Below are positions 44,825 through 57,382 of a stretch of DNA of 64,000 nt, in pieces. The first letter of the stretch is position 1. Each line of letters begins with the position of its first letter. The position numbers were made by a program, and so were the translations under genes. This stretch comes from Cryptomeria japonica (Eukaryota > Streptophyta > Pinopsida > Cupressales > Cupressaceae). The notes under the pieces are model-generated. The model saw only the letters and a list, made by a program, of their open reading frames with translations. It did not search any database and was not told the origin of the DNA. Location: assembly GCF_030272615.1 (NCBI RefSeq), contig NC_081406.1, forward strand, positions 241,106,422 through 241,170,421, read 5' to 3'.

Positions 44825-47133
44825 TTTAACACGTTTAAAACATTACCTATAGTAATCCCTGTATGTACATGATGCTACAATCACCAACTTTTTGCAGCAT
44901 ATTACACATCAGCAATACTTTACAAAATAAATAGCCTAGCATACATAAAAGTCATTATTTCGTGCTTCTTACCTAAACATGATAATTATAATAAATTTCA
45001 ATGATTTCCACGTACTTAGCATCAAGATGCTTCTTCATCTCTTCATCTTCCCAGCTAATTTCATTCCACCATTCCTTATCTCCTCTGCTCTATTCTAGAG
45101 ACTTGAGATTATTAAGACCCCATGGGCAGTCCTTTAACTTTCATACAACGGAATATAACCAAAGTCTGCAACATGGGGAGACTCCCTTCTTCGATAGAAT
45201 TAGACAGACTCTCCAGAGAAGGTAACATCCATAGTTTGAGCTTGCACAGCCTTGCAAAGCACCCTTTCCTCCCAAATTCTTCTCCCAACTCCATGAGCAG
45301 AAGGTAGTCCTCAATGTCTATCTCCTTCAAATTGGATAATCTGCCCAACCCTAATCCGGAAAGTGTGAGCAGTAATTGAGAAGACTTCAACTTTAAGTAC
45401 TTGAGATTTTGTAATTCAGAGAATAAATCAGGGGTTCCCTCAATGTCACAATCATACAGGTGGAGCCTCTCCAAGTTGTGCATCGCCCGCATGTCAGTGG
45501 GTAGATTTGTTTGACGTACTTCAGGCATCCAAAGTAGCCAAAGTTCTTGAAACTCCACAAGTTTCCCCATTGTTCTCTCCTCAATTGGGGATTTTAGGGT
45601 TAGACGCAAGCGTTTAATATGATGGCGTTTACATACATCTTGCAAAGAAGCCTCCATTAACTCTTTACCTTCTTTCACCTCCCAAGAAAATGCAAACAAT
45701 GTGTTCCACATGTCAAGCTCTTCCAAACTAGCGAGTTGTGATATGTCAGGTGAAACGAACTCCAAATAATAACCGTTGGCTAACTTTAGAATTTGGAGAC
45801 GTTTTAGCTCCTTTATCATGGACGGAATAATCTTTAGAGGGAAGAAAGAAAGATCTAAAAACTGCACTCTACTCAACTCAAATGTTTGATCAGGAATTAC
45901 CTTAATCTAGGTATTGGAGAGTTGAAGATAGAGGAGATTCTTTAGTTGGTTGATGGACTTTGGCAAGAATTTGATGCGTGTGTTGCTGAGATCAAGCAGC
46001 TTCAACATATTCAACTTCTGCAGAAAGCCATCTGGAACCGCCTCAACTGTGTTCCAGCTCAACATCAGTCACCAACTTCGAGCAATCAAAATTTTTAGGC
46101 AGAAATTTGATATGGTTATGCATCAGTGATATCCTCACCCAGGTTGCACTTGCAGACTCTGGAAACTCTGACCTAAATGGAACAGGGTATTCTGGTCAGC
46201 CTTAGCTACGTGTACAACCATATCTCTGAGCACATCGTGGATTTTTACTTTCCATATGTGAAGCTCGTTTTCCTCTTTGATCTCAATGTCGAGCAAACAT
46301 CGTTTCTCAAAGATCTTGAGAAAATCGTGGCAACCCTCTTCTTTGCTTTTCACTAGGCCCTCTGCCAACCACAATTGTATCAATTGATCTGCGTCAATTT
46401 CCTTATCTTCTCTATAACCAACCAAGTACAAGAAACAAAGCCTGTGCTTATCTGTTTCAAGAGCATCATAGCTGTGCTTCAGCGGCTTGAATAAGTCTCT
46501 CAGAATCTCTTCATGAATGCAATAAAATTCAGGATTGATCGCCTTTAGCTCCTTGAGAACATATTCCCATTCATATGCGGTACTGGTGTGAAGCTGTGGC
46601 ATTGCCCGAGCAAGCGTCTTAATGGGTAGAGGATGCCCTTTATACTCCTTTGCAATACTTCTGGCCAAGTGCTCAATCTCTCTATCCATATTCTGGTCAT
46701 CGCCATGTCGGAAGCCTCCTCTGCAGAAAATCTCCCAACCATCTTCCTCTGACAGATGCTTCATTGCAATCATTCTGTCATCTCTCATCTTCTCGCACAC
46801 ATCTCTATCCCTGGAAGTCAGTACAACTTTTACTTTATTCTCAGAAAGAGAAATTCCCAAATTGGAAACATCTATTCTTCTCCACACATCGTCCAAAATG
46901 AGCAGCAGTCGCCTCTCTTTGAAAACCTAATGCAACATCCCTGTGGCCTCATCAATACTCATGAAATTGGATCCCCCAGGAAACTCAATTCTCTCAAAAA
47001 TTTGCCTCTAGAGTAGATATATCGAAGTCTCTGGACACAGTAAGCCAAATCACAAGATGAAATAAATTGACTACCTTTTCATTGTCACTGATTTCTTTGA
47101 GTGGGGACGTCTTTCCCACGTCGGGCATTCCAT
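44825..47133 (-). pseudogene. CNL pseudogene, inverted, truncated at the P-loop
   Basis: The minus strand carries a third NLR copy. Recognisable parts in order are GMPDVGKTS (P-loop, with Gly replaced by Asp), VIWLTVSRD, LLLILDDVWRR, KVVLTSRD, GHPLPIKTLAR, LCFLYLVGYRED, KIHDVLRDM, LRRs and a C-terminal KEWWNEISW. The first 170-odd residues, leader and promoter are gone: homology stops abruptly at 47133. Several stops and frameshifts interrupt it, including stops before the kinase-2 motif, a broken stretch at 45880-46130 and a one-base shift near the C-terminus (after LPMG, about 45120). Homology to the intact gene's 3' flank continues to about 44825, so the duplication copied gene plus flank. 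Confidence 0.9.
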
Positions 47134-47809
47134 TATAGGAAATATTCTTCCTCTCACTAAAGCAATATCATTATAGGCAATATTCTTTCCCGGACCAAGG
47201 CAATATCATGCGATGAGTTTGAACCACTATGTTAGTTTCTTCCATTATAGGAAATATTTTTCCTCTCACCAAAGCAATATCATTATAGCCAATATTCTCT
47301 CCCGAACCAAGGCAATATCATGATGATGAGTTCGAACCACTATGTTAGCTTGCGACAACGGTAAGGTTTCATTCCATTCTTTACTATATTCATCTCGATC
47401 TCTTTACATGATATTATTTAAGTTTGCTAATTAAATAATTGATTTAATTATTTTTGTCATATAATATAATAATTTTTTTTTTAAATATTGTGTTACATAA
47501 AAGAATAATTTTAGATAAAAAATTTTAAAATTATTAGATTTTATTTATATATGTATTTAATTTTAGTTCTGCAATATCTTAAAGATACATCAGTTTGAAG
47601 AATAAGTGCTACATTTTATCTTTAGTGTAGTTCTTATATTTTTATGAATTTTTAAAGAAACTTTATTTCAAATCCCACTTCTAAAACATCTATCTTTAGA
47701 ATCATTATTACCATTGCTTTTGAAAAAATAAAATCCTAAGTCGTCTTCTCTATAAAATTAGGTGCATGATTCCTGATTAAAATTTAGAAAATTCATTTCC
47801 TACCACTTA

Positions 47810-48213
47810 CCCCATGTCCCCATGCGGCTGCTTAAGTTTATTTTCTGCTTAAAAATAAGCACTGAAAGTGTTACCATGGAATTTTTTAATTAGAGGGAAA
47901 GGATAATTTGGAATCTTTTCCTAGTTTTGTGGAGCAGCGGCTACTTAATAATAAATAATAAGCTGGAAAAAAAAGGAGGGGTTGGAAATAAGCAGCAACT
48001 GCTTATTAAAAAAATGACACATGGCTTCACCAAAAAATTTTCCTTTCCTTTTTATTTGCCTTAAATTTTGCTTTTAAATTTTATATATAAAAAATATTAT
48101 TTAAAAGTGTCATTTAAGAGGGCTGCTTAAAAATAAGCATAATTTTTTTATGCATGGGGTCACCAGCTCCACAAATTGTTGCACAAAAAGTGGAGCAGCA
48201 TGGGGACGTGCCC
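47810..48213. mobile_element. 404-bp PIF/Harbinger-like MITE with TTA duplication
   Basis: TTA stands at 47807-47809 and 48214-48216. The left end is CCCCATGTCCCCATGCGGCT; the right end reads, inverted, GGGCACGTCCCCATGCTGCT. The paralogous block at about 58727 keeps the unoccupied site (CCACTTAGTGTAG), which fixes both ends and the 3-bp duplication. No coding capacity. Confidence 0.85.
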
Positions 48214-48535
48214 TTAGTGTAGAAGGATTGAAAAGACTAATCATTCAACATGAATATAATATACAATAACTTTATATATGAAAGAACACCTTATCTTATA
48301 TTATTACATCCTTTTAAAAAAAATCAAATGAAATATAATTTAATATTAAATTTTTCTTAAGCAGCCGCATGGGGACGTGCCCTTAGTGTAGAACGATTGA
48401 AAAGACTAATCATTCAACATGAATATAATATACAATAACTTTATATATGAAAGAACACCTTATCTTATATTATTACATCCTTTTAAAAAAAATCAAATGA
48501 AATATAATTTAATATTAATTTTTTCTTGGATAAGT
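48198..48535. repeat. 169-bp tandem duplication bounded by MITE-end sequence
   Basis: GCATGGGGACGTGCCCTTAG occurs at 48198 and 48367, and both copies continue through GACTAATCATTCAACATG and ATTACATCCTTTTAAAAAAA. The second copy is preceded by CTTAAGCAGCCGCATGGGGAC, the inverse of the left MITE end. Confidence 0.8.
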
Positions 48536-50183
48536 AAAACCAACCTTATTCCAAACATAAGAATTAGTCTCAATGTCATGTTAATCATGTCTTTCTTTAT
48601 GCTTATTTTGAAAATAATTCAACCTTTTCTAAAATTATACATGTATGTATATTTTTTTCATATATTTTTAATTTTAGTATTTTTGAGTCTTTCTTGAATT
48701 CTTACTATTTTTTCGTAACACCATCAAAATTATTAAGAAGTAAGAACCACATCTCCTCTCTCCAGCCAATCCCAAGACATGCACAAAAATTATTAAGATT
48801 CTTCCTATTATAGCCCCTTGCAAGGTACACCAATCTTATATTAATCATTTAGTTTGTATATTATTTTATGGATACAATTATTTTAATGTATTTAATCCTA
48901 CATTTTTTATTTTCTTTTAATGTAGTCCAAAATTTATTTATGAAAAAAAATTGAAATTGAAGTTTAGTGGAGAAAAATAGTTACAAAATACTTCAAGAGA
49001 CTTCTTCCATAGTATAAAAAAATATGTCTTGCTAAATTAATCTAAAAAATAAATAAATGCAATCCCTTTTCTTTGGCAATATAAGACCTTCTACAAAAGT
49101 CATGGTGATGTGTTATCATGGTTTAGAATGAACTCTTAATTTGATATGTGTTACCCTAACTATTTTTCATGATAATTTCTTGTTCTACTTATAAAAATCT
49201 ACAACCTTCTAAATATGATTTTGCAACATTTTACATCTTTTTCATATATGTATACAAAGCTACTCTCCACTTCCTTTTAGAAGAAGATGTATTCTTCACT
49301 TTGTTCTCATAAGAATGTAATTTTGAAATCTTTAGAACACTTAACCATTAATTACTAACTAAAGAAACAATTATTATGATTCCTCAAAAGATATATATGA
49401 ATAAGTTCAAGAAGGAGGAACCAAACAATTAAGATAAATACAAACAACTATTTATTTATTTTATCTTCTTAGACATGAATAAAACTATTATATACATGTA
49501 GGAAAAATAATCTATCACCTCTAAAACTAATATGATACAATTGAGTCTATCATGAAATATCTAAAACTACTATGATACAATTATAACTATTTAACATAAT
49601 TATATATTATTATTATTGAAAGTAGAATGTTTTTAGATTATTATTATTAAAGACCATGCAATTTAATATTTAAAAAAAAAAATAACCAATAAAGATTTAG
49701 GTTTTTTATTGTAAATAAGATATAAAATTTTAAGTAAAACATAAGGAATAACTTTCTTTCTCTCTCAAGTCCCAGCCAGGGTCGGACCCATGGAACTGTA
49801 ACGATTGGAAACGTTGCTTGCCAAATCGGAATGTGAGTGATAACTTACCAAGGTAAACTTATACTTTTCAGAGCAGCCAAACGCAAATTAGCTTCGATGA
49901 AAATCCCGCTTGCAAAGAAATCTGAGTGGCATGAACTGGCCTCTTTCTATGGGCCCAACTTGTGGAATATGTTTAGATTATCTGTCTACGCATTCTACGA
50001 AATAGCATAGAATGTCACGAGAAAATGGAAAATCGGGCATAGTATAGATGCCACAGAGACAAGAATGTCAGGCGTCTGTGGAAATAGTGTTAAAGGAAGA
50101 AAGAGCTGGGCCATCTTTAGACCAGCGCAGCACGGCATCCTCGAGATATCTTCACCAATACGAAGAGAGATAGAGAGACCACT

Positions 50184-50189
50184 TATAAA
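50184..50189 (+). promoter_or_regulatory. TATA box of the second CNL
   Basis: TATAAA 114 bp before the ATG, in the same context as the TATA box of the intact CNL. Confidence 0.7.
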
Positions 50190-50297
50190 ACCGTGCACTT
50201 ATCGAGTGCTTTTGTGAGGTCAGTGTTTTCACACTAATCGAGATTTGGTACGTATTCATCATTTCTTTATCGCTAGGAGTCTGTTTGCGTTTGGCTG

Positions 50298-52988
50298 ATG
50301 GAGTTCCTTAGTGGAATAGGGAGTGGGATTATAAACACCCTCTGGAAACCAGCTTTTGAAGAGATTAAGCACCTAACCAGTTTGGGTGATGATTCCGAAC
50401 GTCTCCACCAGCAGATAGATCGTGTGAAGGGCATAGTCAATGATATCAACAGTCGGTTAAAGAGGCAAGCTTGAGAGCCTTTGCCAGCCGTGAGGAATTG
50501 GCTTAACACACAAGAACGAATCCTCAAATCTGCTCAAGAGGTGTTTGGCCAGTACGAACAAAATAAGCAGCGTCGCTTGTGTTGGTGCTGCCCTCACTGT
50601 ATCCTTATCCCAAAATCCAGTCGAAAAACCCGTAAATCTCTAGCGGAGATAGATGATCTTCTGAAGATGAAAGATTTAGATTTTCCCAAGAATGGGGAGC
50701 TGGGAGAGCCTCTCGTGACGCTGGTGCATCCCACGGATAGCGAATTGGTCGGAAAATTCGTTCACGAGAAGCTGTTGGAGCTCCAGACATGGCTGCTGGA
50801 AGATAACTCTGTTCGTGTCGTTGGTGTCTATGGAATGCCTGGCGTTGGAAAGACGGCTGTGCTCAAGCAAATCAACAACAATGAGAAAGTAGTCAAATTC
50901 TTTAAGCCAGTGATTTGGGTTACTGTGTCCGGAGACTCGGATATATCTGCTCTGCAGAGGCGCATTTGTGAGAGAATTGAATTGCCTTGGCAATCCGGTT
51001 GCAGCATTGACGAGGCCGCAGGGATGCTGCATTCGGTTTTCAAGGAGAGGCGACTGCTGCTCATTTTGGACGATGTGTGGAAAAGTATAGATGTTTCCAA
51101 TTTGGGAATTTCTCTTTCTGATAATAAAACAGAAGTGGTACTGACTTCCAGGGATAAAGAGGTGTGCAAGGGCATGAAAGCAGACAGGATGATTGGAATG
51201 AAACATCTGTCGGACGAAGAAGGTTGGGAGCTTTTCTGCAGAGGAGCCTTTGTAGCTGGCAAGGATCAGAATATGGATATCGAGATAGAGCACTTTGCGA
51301 GAAGTATTGCAAAGGAGTGTAAAGGGCATCCTCTGGCCATTAAGACGCTTGCTCGGACAATGCCGCAGCTTCAAGACAGTAGAGCGTCTGAATGGAAATA
51401 TATTCTGAATCAGCTAAAGGCGATTGATCCCCTGTTTTATCGCATTCATCAAGAGATTCTGAGGGACTTATTCAATCCGCTGAAGCACAGCTACGATGCT
51501 CTGCAAACAGATGAGCTCAAGCTTTGTTTCCTGTACTTGGCCGCTTACAGAGAAGACGAGGCAATCGATGCGGATCAATTGATAGAATTGTGGTTGGCAG
51601 AGGGCCTGGTGAAAAGCAGAGAGGACGGGCGCCACGGTTTTCTCAAGACCTTGGCGAGCCGATGTTTGGTTGAGATTGAGGTTAAAGAGGAAAGCGGCCT
51701 TGAAATTTGTGAAGTGAAAATCCACGATGTGCTCAGAGATATGGCGGTACACATCGCTGAGATCGACCAGAATACCCTGTTCCGTGCAGGTCAGAGTCTA
51801 ACGGAGTTTCCAAAGTCTGCAAGCGCAACATCGGTGAGGATATCTCTGATGCATAACCGTATCAGATTCCTGCCTGAAACTTTTGATTGCGCGAACTTGT
51901 TGACTCTGTTTTTGAGCTGGAACACAGTTGAGGAGGTTCCAGAGGGCTTTCTGGAGAAGCTGAATATGTTAAAGGTGCTTGATCTCAGCAACACGCCCAT
52001 CAAATCCTTGCCAAAGTCCATCGACAGAATGAAGCATCTCCTCTATCTGCAGCTTTCAAATACCCAGATTAAGGTAATCCCTCGTCAAATATTTGAGCTG
52101 AGTACAGTGCAGGTCTTAGATCTGTCTTTCTCCCCTCTTAAGAGTATTCCGTCCATGATAAACAAGTTGAAAAGTCTCCAAATTCTTAAGTTAGCCCACT
52201 GTTATGATTTGGAGTTTGTTTCATGCGAAATTTCAAAGCTCACTGGTTTGGAAGAGCTTGACATGTGGCAATCGACAACATTTGCATATTCAGAGGAGGA
52301 GAGAAAAGGAGGAGAATTAAGGGAGGCTTCCTTGCAAGACGTATGCAAACTCCATCGTCTGAAGCGTTTGCGCCTAACCCTAAAATCCCCAATTAAGGAG
52401 AGAACAGTGGGCAACCTTGTGGAGCTTCAAGAACTTTGGCTACTTTGGAGACCTGAAGTCCGTCAAACACATTTACCCACTGACATGCTGGCCATGCACA
52501 ACCTGGAGAGGCTCCACCTGTATGACTGTGACATTGAGGAAACCCCTGATTTATTCTCAGGATTAAAAAATCTCAAGTACATAAAGCTGAACTCTTCACA
52601 AATACTGCTCACTCTTTCCGGATTAGGGTTAGGCGGGTTATCATGTTTGAAGGAAATAGAGGTTGAGAAATGCCTTCAGCTCAAGGAGTTGGGAGAAGAT
52701 TTTGCAAGGAAAGGCTGCTTTCCAAATCTGCGCAAGCTCAAACTGTGGACGTTACCTTCTGTGGAGAGGCTGTGTACTTCTGTCGAAGAAGGGGCTCTCC
52801 CTATGTTGCAGGCTTTGGCTATGTTTCGCTGCATGAAAGTTAAAGCACTGCCATTGGGTTTTGATAAACTCAACTCTCTGAGACAGATCAGAGGAGATAA
52901 GGAATGGTGGAATGAAATACGCTGGGAAAATGAAGAAATGAAGAAACATCTTCAGGCAAGGTACGTGGAAATCCTGGAAAACCCGTGA
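50298..52988 (+). pseudogene. CC-NB-ARC-LRR protein, complete but for one in-frame TGA at codon 59
   Basis: One frame of 897 codons. ATG at 50298 (MEFLSGIGSGIINTL) matches the start of the intact CNL in position and context. Codon 59 (50472-50474) is TGA where the paralogue has Arg-region text, as expected from CGA to TGA at a CpG. All the rest is open: CCPHC (about 98), GMPGVGKT (about 179), LLLILDDVWKS (about 253), VVLTSRD, GHPLAIKT, LCFLYLAAYRED, KIHDVLRDMA, then LRRs to about 870. Read-through, re-initiation downstream (yielding a protein without most of the coiled coil), a sequencing error or true recent inactivation are all possible. Promoter and TATA box are intact. I class it as a probable young pseudogene. 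Confidence 0.85.
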
Positions 52989-55900
52989 TGGTTATCATGT
53001 TTAACACGAAAGTTTTCTTGTAGTTAAAGAAGCACGAATTAATTTTGCATAGCATTGTTGTTGGAAGGAATAATTTCTCCTACGTTTACAGTCTGTTAAT
53101 CTAAGTCACGTTTTCTAATAAAACGGACAGTTTGATAAATACAAGCAGTTCTCTCATTCCCTCTAATTGCTGTCCACGCATGTATAAGCTGTTAGACAGT
53201 TAGTTTAATATTTGATCTCCTACCATGCATAAAAACTGTTTGTTAGACAATTAGTCTTGCATGTGATCTCCTGCATCGGTGATCTCAAATCTTTTATATA
53301 TAGAGGTATTGTAATCTGTCTTGTATGCATCAGTGATCTCCCAGAATTAATAAAAAATTAGTCTTGTATGCTATGGCATACGTTCTACGTTCTTCTCTGT
53401 TTCTGTTATTTTTATTTTTCTCTATTCTTTTGTGTATAACTATGTAATTATGTTTAAGTATTATGTTTCAGTTTGTAATTACATAAAATTTATTAACATG
53501 GTTTACCAAAATTTATTAAATTCAGTAAAATTTCTAAATTTTCTATTGTTAATTATTTATTTAGTGTTACAAGTATTTTAAGATGATTGTTACAAAAAAT
53601 TCATGAAAGGAATTCATATGAAAAAGTTGTGAGCTTTTGATGTTTTAAAAATGAAGCAACAATTTAAATTAATTATAATTTTTTAATTGTTTTTAAAATA
53701 TAGAAACACTACCTATTCCATATCGCAGAACTTTGACTCACCTTTCCAACGCTTATAAATAATCAAAATTTCAATACGAAACACAAAAATTACGCCCATT
53801 TTACTAAAATATATTTTTTTAATTTTTTTTCTTAATAGATATCCGATTTGAAAATACATAATTTTTTCCCTCCATTTTTTGCTCAAGATTGCTTTGGGAT
53901 TTGGCTAGGACATGCCAAGTTTGGAAAGTCAACACAAAAAATGTGTTTTTGAGTTTTCCTTATTTTTCCAGACTTCGCCCTAGTGTCTAACGACTTTTTT
54001 TTAGCCGAAATTGATAAAATGAAAAAGGTTTTTTAAGGGCATTCTCAGCTTTCCAACAATATAAATTTTAACTTATTTTGATTTTAAGAAATAATTACTA
54101 TTCATTTTCTAGTTGAATTATGACTAAAGTCCTGATCAATACGCTGATTGAAAAGCATCTATGACTTTTAAATGGCATCACATTTTTTGAATCCAAAAGA
54201 TGCATCACATTCTATTCTTTACATACTATAGGATTAAAAAAAAATTAATTTCATAAATTTTTGACCAAGTTAAGGTGGTCAAACACACAATTTTTTATAT
54301 TTCCCAAAAAGTTGTAGTAAAAAATTCATAATTAATTATTTACTTTTAAAAAATTACAAAGAAATATGTGTCACATCTAGACATGAGTCTACTAATTATA
54401 TTTAAAATCTTATAAAAAAATATTATGATTTGATTATAGTTAGGGTGGTCAAACATACATCTACTTCTTATCATTTTCCGGAAATTTTAGTACTACTGCA
54501 TTAAAATTTTAAATTTTCTTCAAATAAATTTTTCTTTTTAGAAAACAACTAGTAGCTTAGAAACTAAATTCTACTTTCTACAAATTATATTCTTACATAT
54601 TTTTGAAATAATGTTCAAAGATATTCAAATTTTCACATCAAGTTGCATAACTTTCTTTTTCTAAAATTTCATTGCCACTTAAGGGGCTGTTTTGGTCCAT
54701 CGTGATCCTACACATACCATTGATATGAGAGACAAAGTAGTATTTACATGCAATTTACACCTTTTTGAATCTATTTTTTAGGGAAGACCAACAATGAAAG
54801 GTAAATTTATGCTATTTACAAAGATGACTTTCATTCTAAGTTGAAAGTTGAGCTCAAATTGCCTAGACAAGGGCACCCAACACCCTAGTTTTGGCAAATT
54901 GATCCATGAAAATTTTAATGAATAGGGGAATACACAAAGTTTACAAAATTGTCCTAAAACTAAGCATAATCTATTGTAAACTAGGAACATCTACCAAAGT
55001 GGGTCCAAACGTAGTGTGGAATTGTAAAGGTATACAATTTATAATACTAAATTTAGCGCCCACTTTAGTGAGAATAAGAACTTATCCTCTTACCTTGATA
55101 AGTTACAGAGAAGCCAAAGATTCTTTCATCAAGACAATGAAGAAACAAGATAACTCCGAACGTGGAAGGCAATAATTGCCAAGACTTAGGATCTCATCAA
55201 TCTACAATATCACTTAGGTAAAATGCAAGAACAAAATGGTCATTATGATAAATATTGGTAACACACCTGGAGCACGCACTACGCAAGGTACATGGTATCT
55301 AGGACTACTAAGATCTATAAACTCTCACTAGGAGCCATATTTGTAAAGAGGGGTGACTTCTAAGACTAATAAAATCCTCATATTCATACTCATCTAGTCA
55401 TGTTACAAACACACTAAGCATGGCATGTAGGACTAGTAATATTTTTGGATACTTAGTAGGATCCATGTCCACAAGAATTCACAAGGCTTGAATGTTGTGT
55501 TATGCTAGGTGGCTCATAAAAAAGTGAACGACTCACTAGCTAGCAAGTTGTGTTATGTTAGGTAATTTTCATGCTAATAGAGATGACAAGGCCAATAAAA
55601 ACTCTCTATTTGTTGAGTAATCTTGATAAAATGAAACAAAGGGTGTTTTGGTACCAAAAAGAATTGTGTTGTGTGGTCAAAGTGTACAAACAATCTCATG
55701 GTGTATGTACAAATTAGAACGCATTGAGGAATTGTACTCTCACCTTGAATCAACTAAGCACACCAACCTGGAGTAATTTCATTTAAGGTGCTATAAATTT
55801 AAAGTCAAGCATGTGGAAACAATGAAATAACCCCAACTTAAGAAAATCCAGATAGTGCCACATAAAAACAAGATTGTGTAAGAGTACATTAGGGAACCAA

Positions 55901-56349
55901 ACATCTTGAGTTAGTATGCATATATAAGATAAATAACGTATATCAATATGATTATTTTGAATGTACCTCATCCCTCATATATAATGAAACTATGAGTATA
56001 AAGAATAAGAGCACATAAGAAGAAACACGAGGCTTTTGGGCCAACATGGAAGATACCAAAAATGCCTCAACTCTTTGCATCATCACAAAAGAGAACACAA
56101 AAGTATGTTTACAACAAAACCACATTTACAATAAAACATATATATAACATAAAAAATAATTAAGATACAAACATAAGAATATCATAATAGGGTTGGTCCC
56201 TTTGTATCCTTGTGCTAATGGAGCATCGAGGTTCATCCAAAGAGAACCTAACAAACAAAATACAAGCCAAGAAACACATCACATGACTCGCATTACATGT
56301 AAGAAAATACACAAAAACAACAAGGTATTATACTTACCATCCAATCTAT
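52989..56349. other. AT-rich intergenic, no gene seen
   Basis: Short frames at 54778-54990 and 54906-55175 overlap on opposite strands and show no family features. A weak resemblance to the 3' flank of the intact CNL continues for about 80 bp after the gene. Confidence 0.4.
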
Positions 56350-57200
56350 AGAAAATTTCTTGTCTCTCAATCTCGTTCATCGTAAAGATATTATGAGTAA
56401 GTTGCTAAAGAAGCATCTTAGTTGGAACTATTGTCTAAAGAAAAATTAATATTTGTGGCACTAGTATAGTATAATGATCTATATCCAATTCCAAGCATGG
56501 ACCATTATCTAAAGAAATATTAATAATTGTGGCACTAGGAGATAAATTTAATGCTTTAGAAAACATCAAGGACAACTCATAATCATTCTCTATAATTTCA
56601 ACCATCTCATTCAAATCATCGTCCAAATTTATCACCATAGGAAGTGTAATAGAAGAATGAGATAAGCATCCCTTGAAATTGACAACTTAATATTTTGGCT
56701 AGGTTTGGTAAGGTAAGGATCATCTTTAGCAGTGCATGAGGGTAAGGGAGGTTGAGAAGGTGGGGTTATATCAACATTTAGATACTTAGAAGAGGACTCA
56801 CTTCTTGCAGCAAGCTCACAAACCATAGTGCGACATCTTCTACGTCATTCTCTCACCCTATAATTTTGTTAGTTACAATTTAGAGTAATATAGAAGGAGA
56901 TTAGGTATTTCTCAACATCTATTCTTTTTCAAGCTAGAAGAAAAAGGAGGAATAGAAGGAAACTCTAAAGTTCAAGAAATAGAAGGAGATTCAGATGGTG
57001 TTGGGTGTTTGCCTCATTCTTCTTTTTAGGATGGCAGAGGTAGAACATTAATATACAATCATGAAACTCTATATCCATAGATGTCCTAGGATCACCTTGA
57101 ATGCCATTTGTCAATGGTAACATCCCTAATGTTTTAAAACATTGACATGCGCAAAAAAGATCATAATATGTACGATAGACTTGCCTAAAAAATTTCAATA
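56350..57200 (-). pseudogene. Duplicated fragment of an unrecognised coding sequence, copy 1
   Basis: On the minus strand, MVCELAARSESSSKYLNVD and KDDPYLTKPSQNIKL (56826 downward), then after a frame change MVEIIENDYELSLMFSKAL and ATIINISLDNGPCLELD (to about 56440). The same text with differences stands at 62130-62570, so it was coding when duplicated. No family is recognised. The fragment lies just before an NLR upstream block in both places. Confidence 0.45.
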
Positions 57201-57382
57201 ACTATATTATCATATCTCCATAAATTGCTTCATACTCTCATAAAGATACTAGAACTGATCAATTAAACAATTTTGTATATATTTTTTTAAATCCATTATA
57301 ATATTTCAAACTATCTATAAGGCTTGATCATTGGGAAAGATGTTTGGAAACTCGACTTCCTCAAGACAAACTTCCAAAGTAA

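Larger units (their letters stand above)
47134..50297 (+). repeat. NLR upstream block, copy 2
   Basis: Same order of conserved text as 30735-32805 and 57383-60400. At its left end a 112-bp piece is doubled (CCATTATAGGAAATATT at about 47130 and 47242). It carries the MITE at 47810-48213. The last 300 bp form the promoter of the second CNL. Confidence 0.8.

Noticed and set aside
54778-55175. Overlapping short frames on both strands
   Set aside because: No codon bias, domain or conserved copy elsewhere in the window.
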